Positions 1 to 7,251 of a stretch of DNA of 64,000 bases are shown one piece after another. The DNA is taken from the NCBI GenBank assembly GCA_964446835.1, contig CAYUQT010000008.1:124001-188000 (forward strand). Direction: 5' to 3'. This DNA comes from CAYUQT01 sp964446835. Its GTDB lineage: Bacteria > Planctomycetota > Phycisphaerae > UBA1845 > JAFGLZ01. A program made the position numbers and the translations under genes. Below the pieces are notes generated by a model that worked only from the letters and a program-made list of their open reading frames with translations, was not told where the DNA came from and did not search any database. The stretch's first letter is position 1. Every line of letters starts with the position of its first letter.

Positions 1-68
1 TGCAATTCGACGGTAACAAGGCAAATGACTTGCCGGACAGTCGCGTCGCGCAAGCGACCGGACCCTAT

Positions 69-104
69 GAGCCACCTAGGGTGCGTCGTGACGCACCAAT
101 CCAC
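69..104 (-). repeat. 36-bp palindromic repeat, copy A (minus orientation)
   Basis: The core at 80-97 is a perfect hairpin: GGTGCGTC, two bases, GACGCACC. Read on the minus strand, the 36 bases match copy B at 1171-1206 at 33 of 36 positions, including the non-palindromic flank ending in GTGGCTC, so this is a true dispersed repeat and not just a hairpin. It resembles REP/BIME-type elements. The two copies face each other across about 1.07 kb. Confidence 0.75.
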
Positions 105-196
105 TTCTGTACCGTTCCTTCTCGTTCGGCGCGGGCGTCCTACTGTGAAGAAGAGGAGGGCCGGGGGATGATGCGGACCGCGCATCTCCCGTGTAT

Positions 197-262
197 TGTC
201 GGTCCGACACGTCGCCAAGTGTCACGCTCTTATAGGTATTGTCACAGTTCTCAGGTGTGACA
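197..262. promoter_or_regulatory. Cluster of small inverted repeats (possible operator)
   Basis: Positions 240-262 read TGTCACA, 9 bases, TGTGACA, a perfect 7-bp inverted repeat. Positions 197-209 hold TGTCGG-T-CCGACA. Single TGTCAC half-sites recur at about 220 and 345, each followed by GCTCTT-like sequence. The spacing fits a dimeric regulator site, but no start codon with a good ribosome binding site lies close by, so the role is unknown. Confidence 0.25.
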
Positions 263-425
263 TGAGGTCCAGGCAGCGGCGTTGACATGACGTGCTTGGC
301 GTTGCGGTCTGATGTATCGTGAAATGCCTCTCTTTGTCCAGATATGTCACACGCTCTTGATGGCAGGGGGTCTTCGTTTCGTGATGCCGGGCCGGGAGAA
401 GCGGAGAGGAAGAATGAGGAAGGGG

Positions 426-464
426 CACAGGCCGCCCTATGTTGGGGAAGGAGAGCGGCCTGTG
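426..464 (-). terminator. Hairpin downstream of the small gene pair
   Basis: CACAGGCCGC at 426-435 pairs perfectly with GCGGCCTGTG at 455-464 around a 19-base loop. It begins about 28 bases past the stop of the minus-strand gene ending at 492. The expected U-tract is weak (pyrimidine-rich, not a T run), so terminator function is plausible but not proven. Confidence 0.4.
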
Positions 465-491
465 ATCAAAGCGGCCTGCGGGAAGGCGCGG

Positions 492-767
492 TTAGTTTTC
501 GTATATCGACCGATCCGAATGCCAATAGGACCAAAGCCTCAGGGGGACGGGCCTGATCGCTGATATGAAGGGCTGGGGCACCTTCGGTGATGCTTGGGCC
601 ACGGCGACCCAGCCCCTCTGCTTCTGATTCCCAAGCTGAGTGTCACCCCGCATCTCTTCGAAGCGGATGACGCTTCTGTTCCCGTGCAAACCGGACCACA
701 CCAGGCCAAACACGAACCCGAACAGGCCGGACCCCCACGCCAGTATCAAGCATTGCCACCATTTCAT
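492..767 (-). CDS. Small putative membrane protein, unknown function
   Basis: This 91-residue protein is not recognised. The first 25 or so residues are strongly hydrophobic (MKWWQCLILAWGSGLFGFVF...) and look like one membrane anchor or uncleaved signal. The rest is polar and short, with no known motif. The start is supported by AGAGGAG about 10 bases upstream of the ATG. It follows the 89-residue gene at 793-1062 by 25 bp on the same strand, so the two probably form a bicistronic unit. Codon use is less GC3-biased than in the enzyme genes nearby, so it could be poorly conserved or acquired. It may also be spurious. Confidence 0.5.
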   Translation of the reverse strand: MKWWQCLILAWGSGLFGFVFGLVWSGLHGNRSVIRFEEMRGDTQLGNQKQRGWVAVAQASPKVPQPFISAIRPVPLRLWSYWHSDRSIYEN

Positions 768-792
768 CGCTGCATCGCTCCTCTCTGCACGC

Positions 793-1062
793 TTACTGAC
801 CCGATGTCGACTGCGACGTCCGGCCGATTGGGTTGACCGAGTTCAACTCGAGGGTCGGAAGTTGAGTCACAAGACGGTCGAACTGCTGGAAGAACGTCTT
901 CAGCTCCGCCACAACGATCCGTTCGATCAACGGCTGCTCTGGAGACTGGAAGGTCGTCGATGACCGGGTTGTGCTGGTCGTGTCGGCGATGGCCGAAGCA
1001 CCCTTCGGTTCCGACAGGAACCGCGGCGGTGATGTAACGGTCAAGGTGCGTCGGGTGGACAT
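793..1062 (-). CDS. Small hypothetical protein, Ser/Thr-rich
   Basis: This 89-residue protein is not recognised. The start is chosen at 1062 because AAGGAGA sits 5 bases upstream of that ATG, one of the best ribosome binding sites in the window; a longer in-frame version starting further upstream has no such signal. The N-terminal half is rich in Ser and Thr and probably disordered. The middle (about residues 44-70, IERIVVAELKTFFQQFDRLV) could form an amphipathic helix. It is the first gene of a two-gene unit with the small membrane protein ending at 492. No function can be assigned. Confidence 0.55.
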   Translation of the reverse strand: MSTRRTLTVTSPPRFLSEPKGASAIADTTSTTRSSTTFQSPEQPLIERIVVAELKTFFQQFDRLVTQLPTLELNSVNPIGRTSQSTSGQ

Positions 1063-1170
1063 ACGTGTCTCCTTCCATAGGGATAGGCGCGAAACAGCGG
1101 CGCAAACCGCAATGGATTCCCGGACGCATGGACCTGCCAGCACGATCTATTGCCGCCATCGGGTCATGGA

Positions 1171-1206
1171 GTGAATGGGTGCGTCACGACGCACCCTACG
1201 TGGCTC
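1171..1206 (+). repeat. 36-bp palindromic repeat, copy B (plus orientation)
   Basis: The core GGGTGCGT-CACG-ACGCACCC (1177-1196) is a perfect 8-bp-stem hairpin. With its flanks it matches copy A (69-104, opposite strand) at 33 of 36 bases. The mismatches are at positions 4, 7 and 29 of the element. The pair is inverted and encloses the two small unknown genes. Confidence 0.75.
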
Positions 1207-1268
1207 GGCTCGCGGGTACGCTCGCCCGCTATTTTCGACTCGCCCCCCCTTTTCGCCTAAGCCCCTGG

Positions 1269-1297
1269 CCGACTCCTCAGATCAGAGGAGCTATACT
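1269..1297 (+). promoter_or_regulatory. Putative promoter with overlapping palindrome, upstream of the heparinase-like gene
   Basis: A -10-like TATACT lies at 1292-1297. Directly upstream, CTCCTC (1273-1278) and GAGGAG (1285-1290) form a perfect inverted repeat with a 6-base spacer, filling the space between -35 and -10. The -35 position (CCGACT) is poor, which would suit an activated or repressed promoter. The leader to the GTG start at 1396 would be about 90 nt. Confidence 0.35.
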
Positions 1298-1395
1298 ACG
1301 TGGACGGTGGCCGGAGCGGTTCCGTCGTCTCTGCGAACATGACAGGCGACGGACTCTCGTGCCGACCGGTGCTGAATACCAGGAGGAGCTTGCCT

Positions 1396-3303
1396 GTGAG
1401 GTACCTGCGTAATCTGTTGCTGATGGCCGCGTTGATTGCAGGGTTCTCGGATCGGGCTGTCGGTGCCGAGGACATCGGCTCGCAGTGGGTCCGGATGATG
1501 AAGAAGGGGCATCCTCGGCTGATCCTGCCGGATGAGCAGGTGGCCGAGCTGCGCAAGACCCTTCAGCGCGATCCCGTTGTGGGCGGCTGGTACGACCATG
1601 TTCGCGCCTCAGCCGAGGGGCTGCTCAAGGCAGGTCCCATCGGATACGACCGCGGCGATCGGGGCAACATGCTGGGCTCGTGCCGACAGGCCGTCGACCG
1701 GATCTATTGCCTCGGCCTGGTCTACCGGATCGAGGGCGACAAGCGGTTTGCCCGGCGAGCGGTGGATGAGCTCATGCGGGCAGCAGGGCTCGATAGCTGG
1801 GATCCCGGGCATTTCCTGGATACCGCCGAGCTGACACACGCCGTCGCAATCGGCTACGACTGGTTCTTCCGCGAGATGACGCCCGCCCAGCGCAAGACCC
1901 TCCGCGAGGCGATCGTCCATCGCGGGCTGGAAGAGTCGCTGGTGTTCTATGAGACGTCGATGCCGGTGGTGATGCGGCTCATGTACTTCAACTGGGCCGT
2001 CTGCAACCACAACTGGAGCCAGGTATGCAACGGAGGGATGATCGTCGGTGCGCTGGCCATCGCCGATGAAGAGCCCCAACTGGCGGCCAAGATACTGACT
2101 TACGCGATGAGCAGCATCCGGCGCCCGATGGCGGAGTTCGAACCGGACGGTGGCTGGGCCGAGGGACCCGGCTATTGGCGATATGCGACGAGTTACACCG
2201 TGTACGGTCTCAGCGCACTGGAGACCGCTGTCGGCCCGAGCGCCATCCAGTCGTTCCTGGCGAAGCCTGGGTTCGAGAAGACGGGGTACTTCGGAATCCA
2301 CATGGTCGGGCCGTTGAACCTGACGTTCAACTTCGCCGACGCCCACGAGGAGATGGGCGAGGCGCCCCAGTTGTTCTGGCTGGCGACGAAGTTCAAGAAG
2401 CCGGTCTACGCCTGCCGGGCCCAGCAGCTTCCGGCCGCGTGCCCGGAGGACATCTTGTGGTACCGAGGCAAGTTCAAGACCCCTCAGCAGGCGGGGCTGC
2501 CGCTTGATGCCTTCTTCCCCAATGTCGACGTGATGTTCTTCCGCAGCAACTGGGCCGATCGGAACGCCGTCTACGTCGGGTTCAAGGGGGGGTACAACGG
2601 GGCCAACCACAGCCATCTCGACCTGGGCACGTTCGTTCTCGACGCCGACGGCCATCGGTGGGCGATGGACCTGGGGTCGGATCGGTACAGCCTGCCGGGC
2701 TACTTCGACAAGGGCAAGAAGCAGTATTACCGGCTGACCAGTGCCGGACACAACGTCCCGATCATTAACGGGAAGCCGCAGTCGGAGACGGCCAGGGCCA
2801 ATACCCTCGCGTTCAGCTCACGCCCGGGGCAGGCGTTCGGGGTGGTCGACCTGTCGAAGGCCTACGGCGAGGCGCCCGGGAGGGTCCTCAGGGGTGTCTC
2901 GCTGATTCGGCGGCGCCAGGTACTCGTTCAGGACGAACTGAACCTGTCGAAGGAAAGCGAGGTGACCTGGCAGATGCACACGCGGGCCGAGGTGGACATC
3001 AAGGGGCGGTCGGCGACGCTCCGGCAGGGAGATGCTTCGCTCCAGGCTCGGATACTGGAGCCCGATGGGGCAGCGTTTGAGATTCAGTCGGCCAGTCCGG
3101 CGCCTCCGGAGAACCCGAACACCGGCGTCCGCAAACTGGTGGTGCGTCTGCGAACGTCACCCCGTCCGATGCGGATCGTGGTGCTGCTCTCACCAGGCAA
3201 GGGGGCCACCGTCCCCGAACTGCGACCGCTTTCGCGCTGGATCGAAGAGGGAAAGACCACGTCCGGGTCCGGTCGTTCGCCGGAAAAAGAGGATCGGCCG
3301 TGA
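1396..3303 (+). CDS. Exported heparinase II/III family polysaccharide lyase
   Basis: This is a predicted lyase cleaving uronic-acid-containing polysaccharides by beta-elimination after export. The GTG at 1396 is preferred because AGGAGGAG sits 7 bases upstream and the protein then begins with a normal signal peptide (about residues 1-22, RYLRNLLLMAALIAGF, cleaved near GAE). It has 635 residues, the usual size for the family. The N-terminal half is the helical (alpha/alpha) toroid. The beta-sandwich heparinase domain starts near residue 370 and carries the diagnostic NHSHLDLG motif (H405, H407). The substrate (heparin-like, alginate-like or other) cannot be told from sequence. It is followed on the same strand by proA, which has its own likely promoter, so it is probably monocistronic. 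Confidence 0.85.
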   Translation: MRYLRNLLLMAALIAGFSDRAVGAEDIGSQWVRMMKKGHPRLILPDEQVAELRKTLQRDPVVGGWYDHVRASAEGLLKAGPIGYDRGDRGNMLGSCRQAVDRIYCLGLVYRIEGDKRFARRAVDELMRAAGLDSWDPGHFLDTAELTHAVAIGYDWFFREMTPAQRKTLREAIVHRGLEESLVFYETSMPVVMRLMYFNWAVCNHNWSQVCNGGMIVGALAIADEEPQLAAKILTYAMSSIRRPMAEFEPDGGWAEGPGYWRYATSYTVYGLSALETAVGPSAIQSFLAKPGFEKTGYFGIHMVGPLNLTFNFADAHEEMGEAPQLFWLATKFKKPVYACRAQQLPAACPEDILWYRGKFKTPQQAGLPLDAFFPNVDVMFFRSNWADRNAVYVGFKGGYNGANHSHLDLGTFVLDADGHRWAMDLGSDRYSLPGYFDKGKKQYYRLTSAGHNVPIINGKPQSETARANTLAFSSRPGQAFGVVDLSKAYGEAPGRVLRGVSLIRRRQVLVQDELNLSKESEVTWQMHTRAEVDIKGRSATLRQGDASLQARILEPDGAAFEIQSASPAPPENPNTGVRKLVVRLRTSPRPMRIVVLLSPGKGATVPELRPLSRWIEEGKTTSGSGRSPEKEDRP

Positions 3304-3327
3304 TGGGGGGATAAGGACCGGGAATAA

Positions 3328-3356
3328 TAGACTTCCGGCCTCGGGGAACCTATCAT
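3328..3356 (+). promoter_or_regulatory. Putative sigma70-type promoter of proA
   Basis: TAGACT (3328-3333) and TATCAT (3351-3356) are separated by 17 bases, matching the -35 and -10 consensus at 4 and 5 of 6 positions. This gives a leader of about 60 nt to the proA ATG. Confidence 0.4.
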
Positions 3357-3425
3357 GTCGTAATCGCGTCCGCCGGCCGGCAAAGGCCGATGGGGCGAGA
3401 TTTCCGCGTATGAGGAGCACCAGGA

Positions 3426-4685
3426 ATGGACCTGGCGGGATATGCACAATCCTTGGGTCAGAGGGCCCGAATCGCCAGCCGATCCCTGGCCACGCTGTCG
3501 GGCCAGGTGCGAAACGAAGGCCTGCTGGCGATGGCTCGGCTCATGCGGCAGCGGGCCGGTGAGATCGTTGAGGCAAACGCCAAGGACCTCGCCGCCGCCC
3601 GTGAGAACAAGCTGACCGATGCCATGATCGACCGCCTGAAGCTCGACGCCCAGCGGGTCGGCAAGATGGCGAGCGCCGTCGAGGAGGTGGCCGGGCAGAC
3701 CGATCCCGTCGGCGAGACCCTTTCGGCCAATAACCGCCCCAGCGGGCTTCGCGTTGAGAAACGGCGCGTGCCGATCGGCGTCGTGGCGATCATCTACGAG
3801 GCCCGTCCCAACGTGACCAGCGACGCGGCGAGCCTTTGCATCAAGAGCGGCAACGCCTCGATCCTGAGGGGCGGCAAGGAATCGATTCACAGCAATCTGG
3901 CCATCGGCAAGGTCATCGGCGATGCCCTGTCGTCGTGCGGCATCGACCCTTATGCCGTGCAGGTGGTCGAGACGACCGATCGGGCGCTGGTGCCGCTGCT
4001 GGTGAAGCAGGATACGCTGATCGATCTGGTGATACCGCGAGGCGGCGAGAGCCTGATCCGCTCGGTGGTAGCCGAGTCGACCATCCCGGTGTTGAAGCAC
4101 TACACCGGCAATTGCCACGTGTACGTCCATGCCGGCTGTCGATCGTACGAGATGGCCGAGAAGATCGTTCTGAACGCCAAGCTGCAGCGTCCGGGCGTCT
4201 GCAATGCCGCCGAGACAATCTTGTTCGACACGAAGATCGCCGAGGCGTATCTGCCGGCTATTGGCCGCAAGCTGATGGAGGGAAAGTGTGAGATCCGGGG
4301 GTGCCCGCAAACGCAGCGTCTGCTGCCCGAGGCCAAGCCCGCCACCGAACAGGACTGGTACACCGAGTACCTCGACCTGATCGTGGCGGTTAAGGTCGTG
4401 GGCGGACTCGATGAGGCAATCGACCACATCAACACCTATAGCTCGCACCACACCGACGCCATCGTGACCAACGATCTGGCGGCCGCCGATCAGTTCGTGA
4501 CGGCGGTGGATTCCTCCAGTGTGATGGTCAACTGTTCAACCCGTCTGAGCGACGGCGGTGTCTACGGATTGGGGGCGGAGATCGGTATCAGCACCGACAA
4601 GCTGCACGCCCGCGGTCCCATGGGCGCCGCAGACCTGACGACCTACAAGTACGTGGTCAGCGGACCCGGGCTGATCCGAACGTAG
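3426..4685 (+). CDS. proA: Gamma-glutamyl phosphate reductase
   Basis: ProA reduces gamma-glutamyl phosphate with NADPH to glutamate semialdehyde, the second step of proline synthesis, in the cytoplasm. The length (419 residues) is standard. The family signature around the catalytic cysteine is clear: PGVCNAAET with Cys259. The region IPRGGESLI (about residues 201-209) and the C-terminal GADLTTYKYVV are also typical. The ATG at 3426 follows AGGAG at a suitable distance. Its usual partner, glutamate 5-kinase (proB), is not in this window. It is followed 73 bp later by an M48 protease gene with no evident functional link. Confidence 0.96.
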   Translation: MDLAGYAQSLGQRARIASRSLATLSGQVRNEGLLAMARLMRQRAGEIVEANAKDLAAARENKLTDAMIDRLKLDAQRVGKMASAVEEVAGQTDPVGETLSANNRPSGLRVEKRRVPIGVVAIIYEARPNVTSDAASLCIKSGNASILRGGKESIHSNLAIGKVIGDALSSCGIDPYAVQVVETTDRALVPLLVKQDTLIDLVIPRGGESLIRSVVAESTIPVLKHYTGNCHVYVHAGCRSYEMAEKIVLNAKLQRPGVCNAAETILFDTKIAEAYLPAIGRKLMEGKCEIRGCPQTQRLLPEAKPATEQDWYTEYLDLIVAVKVVGGLDEAIDHINTYSSHHTDAIVTNDLAAADQFVTAVDSSSVMVNCSTRLSDGGVYGLGAEIGISTDKLHARGPMGAADLTTYKYVVSGPGLIRT

Positions 4686-4758
4686 CCGCGGCGATGTCTT
4701 TTCCGGGCCAGTTCGTCCGTACAGACAGCTCCTGGACTTGGACTGTGGAGGCCCGAAC

Positions 4759-5865
4759 GTGGTCACCTCAGAGGACATACGGGCGTACCACCATCGGAAG
4801 AATTCCGTCCGACTCGGGGGAATCCTGTTCGGGCTGACCTATGCCGCTTTGTGGTGTCTGATCGCACCGGCCTGGACGGGCCGGCTCGCGGCGATGCTGG
4901 ACAACCACTGGCTGATCCTGTTCGTGACGGGCGCCGCGATCTTCTTCCTTCAGGAACTTCTCTTCCTGCCGGCCTCCTACTACAGCGGGTATGTGCTCGA
5001 GCACCGGTACCATCTCAGCAACGAATCGCTGAAGGCATGGTCTGTTCGAGAGGTCAAGGAGCTTGTGCTCGGCCTCGTGCTGGGGGCCGTCCTTCTGGGC
5101 GGGCTGTACGGACTGCTCTGGTATGGCGGGCGGGCCTGGTGGGTGTGGGTCTGGGCGGGCTGGGTGCTGCTGTCCGTCGGGCTGACCCAGTTGTTTCCGG
5201 TGATGATCCTGCCCCTCTTCTACACCTCGACGCCGATCGAAGACTCGGGCCTGACCGAGCGACTGCGATCGATGGCCGAGGGAGCGGGGCTGCACATCTC
5301 GGGGGTCTACAAGCTCGACCTTTCGGCGCAGACCAAGAAGCCCAATGCCATGCTCACCGGACTCGGATCGACCCGGCGGGTTCTCCTTTCGGATACGCTG
5401 CTCGATGCGTTCGCACCGGGCGAGATCGAAACGGTCTTCGCCCACGAACTGGGCCACCATCGGCGAGGTCACATCTGGAAGGGAATCGCCCTTTCGGCCC
5501 TCTCAGCCACGCTGGTCATCGCCGGAATCGCCTGGCGGATCGGACCTCACCGCACGCTTTCGTCGCAGGAGTGGACGGCGGCGGTGGCCGCCCTGCCGCA
5601 GGTGCTGCTCATCGTGGTCATCTCGAGCCTGGTGCTCCGCCCGATCCTGAATGCCGTGCTTCGAGGCTTTGAGACGCAATGCGATCGGGACGCCCTTTGT
5701 GCCACCGGGCGTGAGACGTATCGTGCGGCCTTCCAGAGGCTGGCCGACATGAGCCTGGCAGACCCCAAGCCCTCCCGCCTGACCGAGATCTTCTTCTATG
5801 ACCATCCCCCCATCGCCCGGCGATTGGCGATGGCCGACGAAGGGGTGCCCCCGGTTCAAAGCTGA
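4759..5865 (+). CDS. Membrane-bound M48 family zinc metalloprotease (Ste24/CAAX protease-like)
   Basis: This integral-membrane endopeptidase should act at the cytoplasmic membrane in protein processing or quality control. The GTG at 4759 is chosen because GTGGAGG lies 7-8 bases upstream; an ATG 21 bases earlier has no such site. The zinc site is HELGHH (H229, E230, H233), and the third ligand is probably the Glu of GFETQCDRDAL downstream. About six hydrophobic segments flank the catalytic domain, as in Ste24: roughly four in the N-terminal 160 residues and two after the HExxH. Length 368 is close to the 400-odd usual for Ste24-like members. It ends 12 bp from the convergent gene at 5878. Confidence 0.85.
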   Translation: MVTSEDIRAYHHRKNSVRLGGILFGLTYAALWCLIAPAWTGRLAAMLDNHWLILFVTGAAIFFLQELLFLPASYYSGYVLEHRYHLSNESLKAWSVREVKELVLGLVLGAVLLGGLYGLLWYGGRAWWVWVWAGWVLLSVGLTQLFPVMILPLFYTSTPIEDSGLTERLRSMAEGAGLHISGVYKLDLSAQTKKPNAMLTGLGSTRRVLLSDTLLDAFAPGEIETVFAHELGHHRRGHIWKGIALSALSATLVIAGIAWRIGPHRTLSSQEWTAAVAALPQVLLIVVISSLVLRPILNAVLRGFETQCDRDALCATGRETYRAAFQRLADMSLADPKPSRLTEIFFYDHPPIARRLAMADEGVPPVQS

Positions 5866-5877
5866 CGCCCCGGCAGA

Positions 5878-7191
5878 CTATGGAGCCGATCCGCTGAAGG
5901 GCTCGTTGCCGGACAGGACGGCCTTCGAGCCGATCTCGTTGATGATCTCCACACCGCGGACACCGTTGTTCTCGCTGACGATCGCGTGGGTGAGCCCCTT
6001 CTTGAGATGGAGGCTCGGTTCGTCGGAGCCGAAACTGCACCCGCGCACCTGGAGCTTGCCCCCATCGGCCTCGACGAGCGCCTTGCCAGGCTTCTCGTTA
6101 CCCTTTCTTCCGACGGCGCTGAAGTAGCAGTCGGACAGCGAGACGAAGCTGCGGCTGTGGGAGACGACATTCTGATGCGACGGGCCCCAGAAGGCACAGT
6201 TCACCAGGCGAACCGACCCGCCGCAGGTCTTGTTGATCAGGACCTCAATGCGTTCCGGACCGTGCATACAGACGAACTGGCCGTTGGTGATCAGCAGTCC
6301 CATCGGCTGGATCTCGTCGACCTGCACGCACTTCTGGGCCTCGTCGGCGCCGATGCCGCAGAACTGACCGTTGGCGGCGCCGGCGGCCGATCGGATGAAG
6401 CGATAGCCGATGTTCACCGGAAAGACGAAAGTGTTGTTGACGTATTCCCAATCGGTGCGGGCGAAGATGAAGGCCTCGCAGTTCTTCCACATGTACTCGT
6501 GAACCGGCTTCCAGTCGCCACCGACGGCCGGCGACGACCACCAATGGCAATGGAACTGCACATTGTCGATCCGGCCGATATCCGAACACGCATCCACCAG
6601 GATGCCGCGCCTCAGGACGCAGCCGTAGACGCTGCGGATTCGATGTCGCACGTTGCCCTCGGGACCGGTGCGAATGCCGTTGAAGCTGTTAATGAGCGTG
6701 ACGTTCTCAACCGTATTGTCCATGCCCTGCAGGTGGAACGTCCACGGATAGGGGTGGATGTCCTGCACCTTCTGCTCGGGATAGAAGATCGTCAGCCCGC
6801 AGACCGCCGATGAGCTGCCCATCTCGATCAGAGCCGGGGCGTCTTCCTTGTCGCGTCCGCCGGTGGCCAGAAGGATCGAGCCGTTCAGCGGATCGCTCCA
6901 CTGCGGGGCCACCGCCACGCCTTCAAGAACGACACCGCACGGAATCCGCAGGCTCCCCTTGACCAGGAACCGGCCGGGCGGGAGCAGGACGCGCCCGCCC
7001 GTGGCGCGCATGGCATCGAGGGCCGCCTGGATAGAAGCCGTGCAATCGGTGACACCATCGCCTCGGGCCCCATGGGCGGTAACATTGATCGTGCCGTCGG
7101 CCGTGGGTGCGGGTTTGTCCTCGGCCTTGGCCGTGGAGAGTGCCAGTATCTGCACGCATCCGATCACGATCGCGGTGTGCCACAAACGCAT
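5878..7191 (-). CDS. Exported right-handed beta-helix protein, pectate lyase 3-like
   Basis: A secreted, carbohydrate-active parallel beta-helix protein of 437 residues. The start at 7191 is taken because AAAGGAG lies 5 bases upstream and a signal peptide follows (MRLWHTAIVIGCVQILAL, cleaved after AKA-ED). Residues about 32-75 hold the typical N-cap of the Pectate_lyase_3/GH28-type fold: INVTAHGARGDGVTDCTASI followed by GGRVLLPPG. The rest has irregular beta-helix coils. Lyase versus hydrolase activity and the substrate cannot be decided from sequence. It lies 60 bp downstream of the GHL10-like gene on the same strand, so the two are probably co-transcribed. Confidence 0.75.
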   Translation of the reverse strand: MRLWHTAIVIGCVQILALSTAKAEDKPAPTADGTINVTAHGARGDGVTDCTASIQAALDAMRATGGRVLLPPGRFLVKGSLRIPCGVVLEGVAVAPQWSDPLNGSILLATGGRDKEDAPALIEMGSSSAVCGLTIFYPEQKVQDIHPYPWTFHLQGMDNTVENVTLINSFNGIRTGPEGNVRHRIRSVYGCVLRRGILVDACSDIGRIDNVQFHCHWWSSPAVGGDWKPVHEYMWKNCEAFIFARTDWEYVNNTFVFPVNIGYRFIRSAAGAANGQFCGIGADEAQKCVQVDEIQPMGLLITNGQFVCMHGPERIEVLINKTCGGSVRLVNCAFWGPSHQNVVSHSRSFVSLSDCYFSAVGRKGNEKPGKALVEADGGKLQVRGCSFGSDEPSLHLKKGLTHAIVSENNGVRGVEIINEIGSKAVLSGNEPFSGSAP

Positions 7192-7251
7192 GCTTGCTCC
7201 TTTGCCTGATATTCGCCGCACCGACGGCGGCACAGATTCGCTCTTGTCGTC

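Noticed and set aside
764..1159. 131-residue minus-strand frame overlapping the small gene pair
   Set aside because: It overlaps both small genes in another frame and lacks a ribosome binding site, whereas the 89-residue frame starting at 1062 has AAGGAGA.
3426..4685. Possible proBA operon
   Set aside because: Only proA is present. The flanking genes encode a polysaccharide lyase and an M48 protease, with no kinase.
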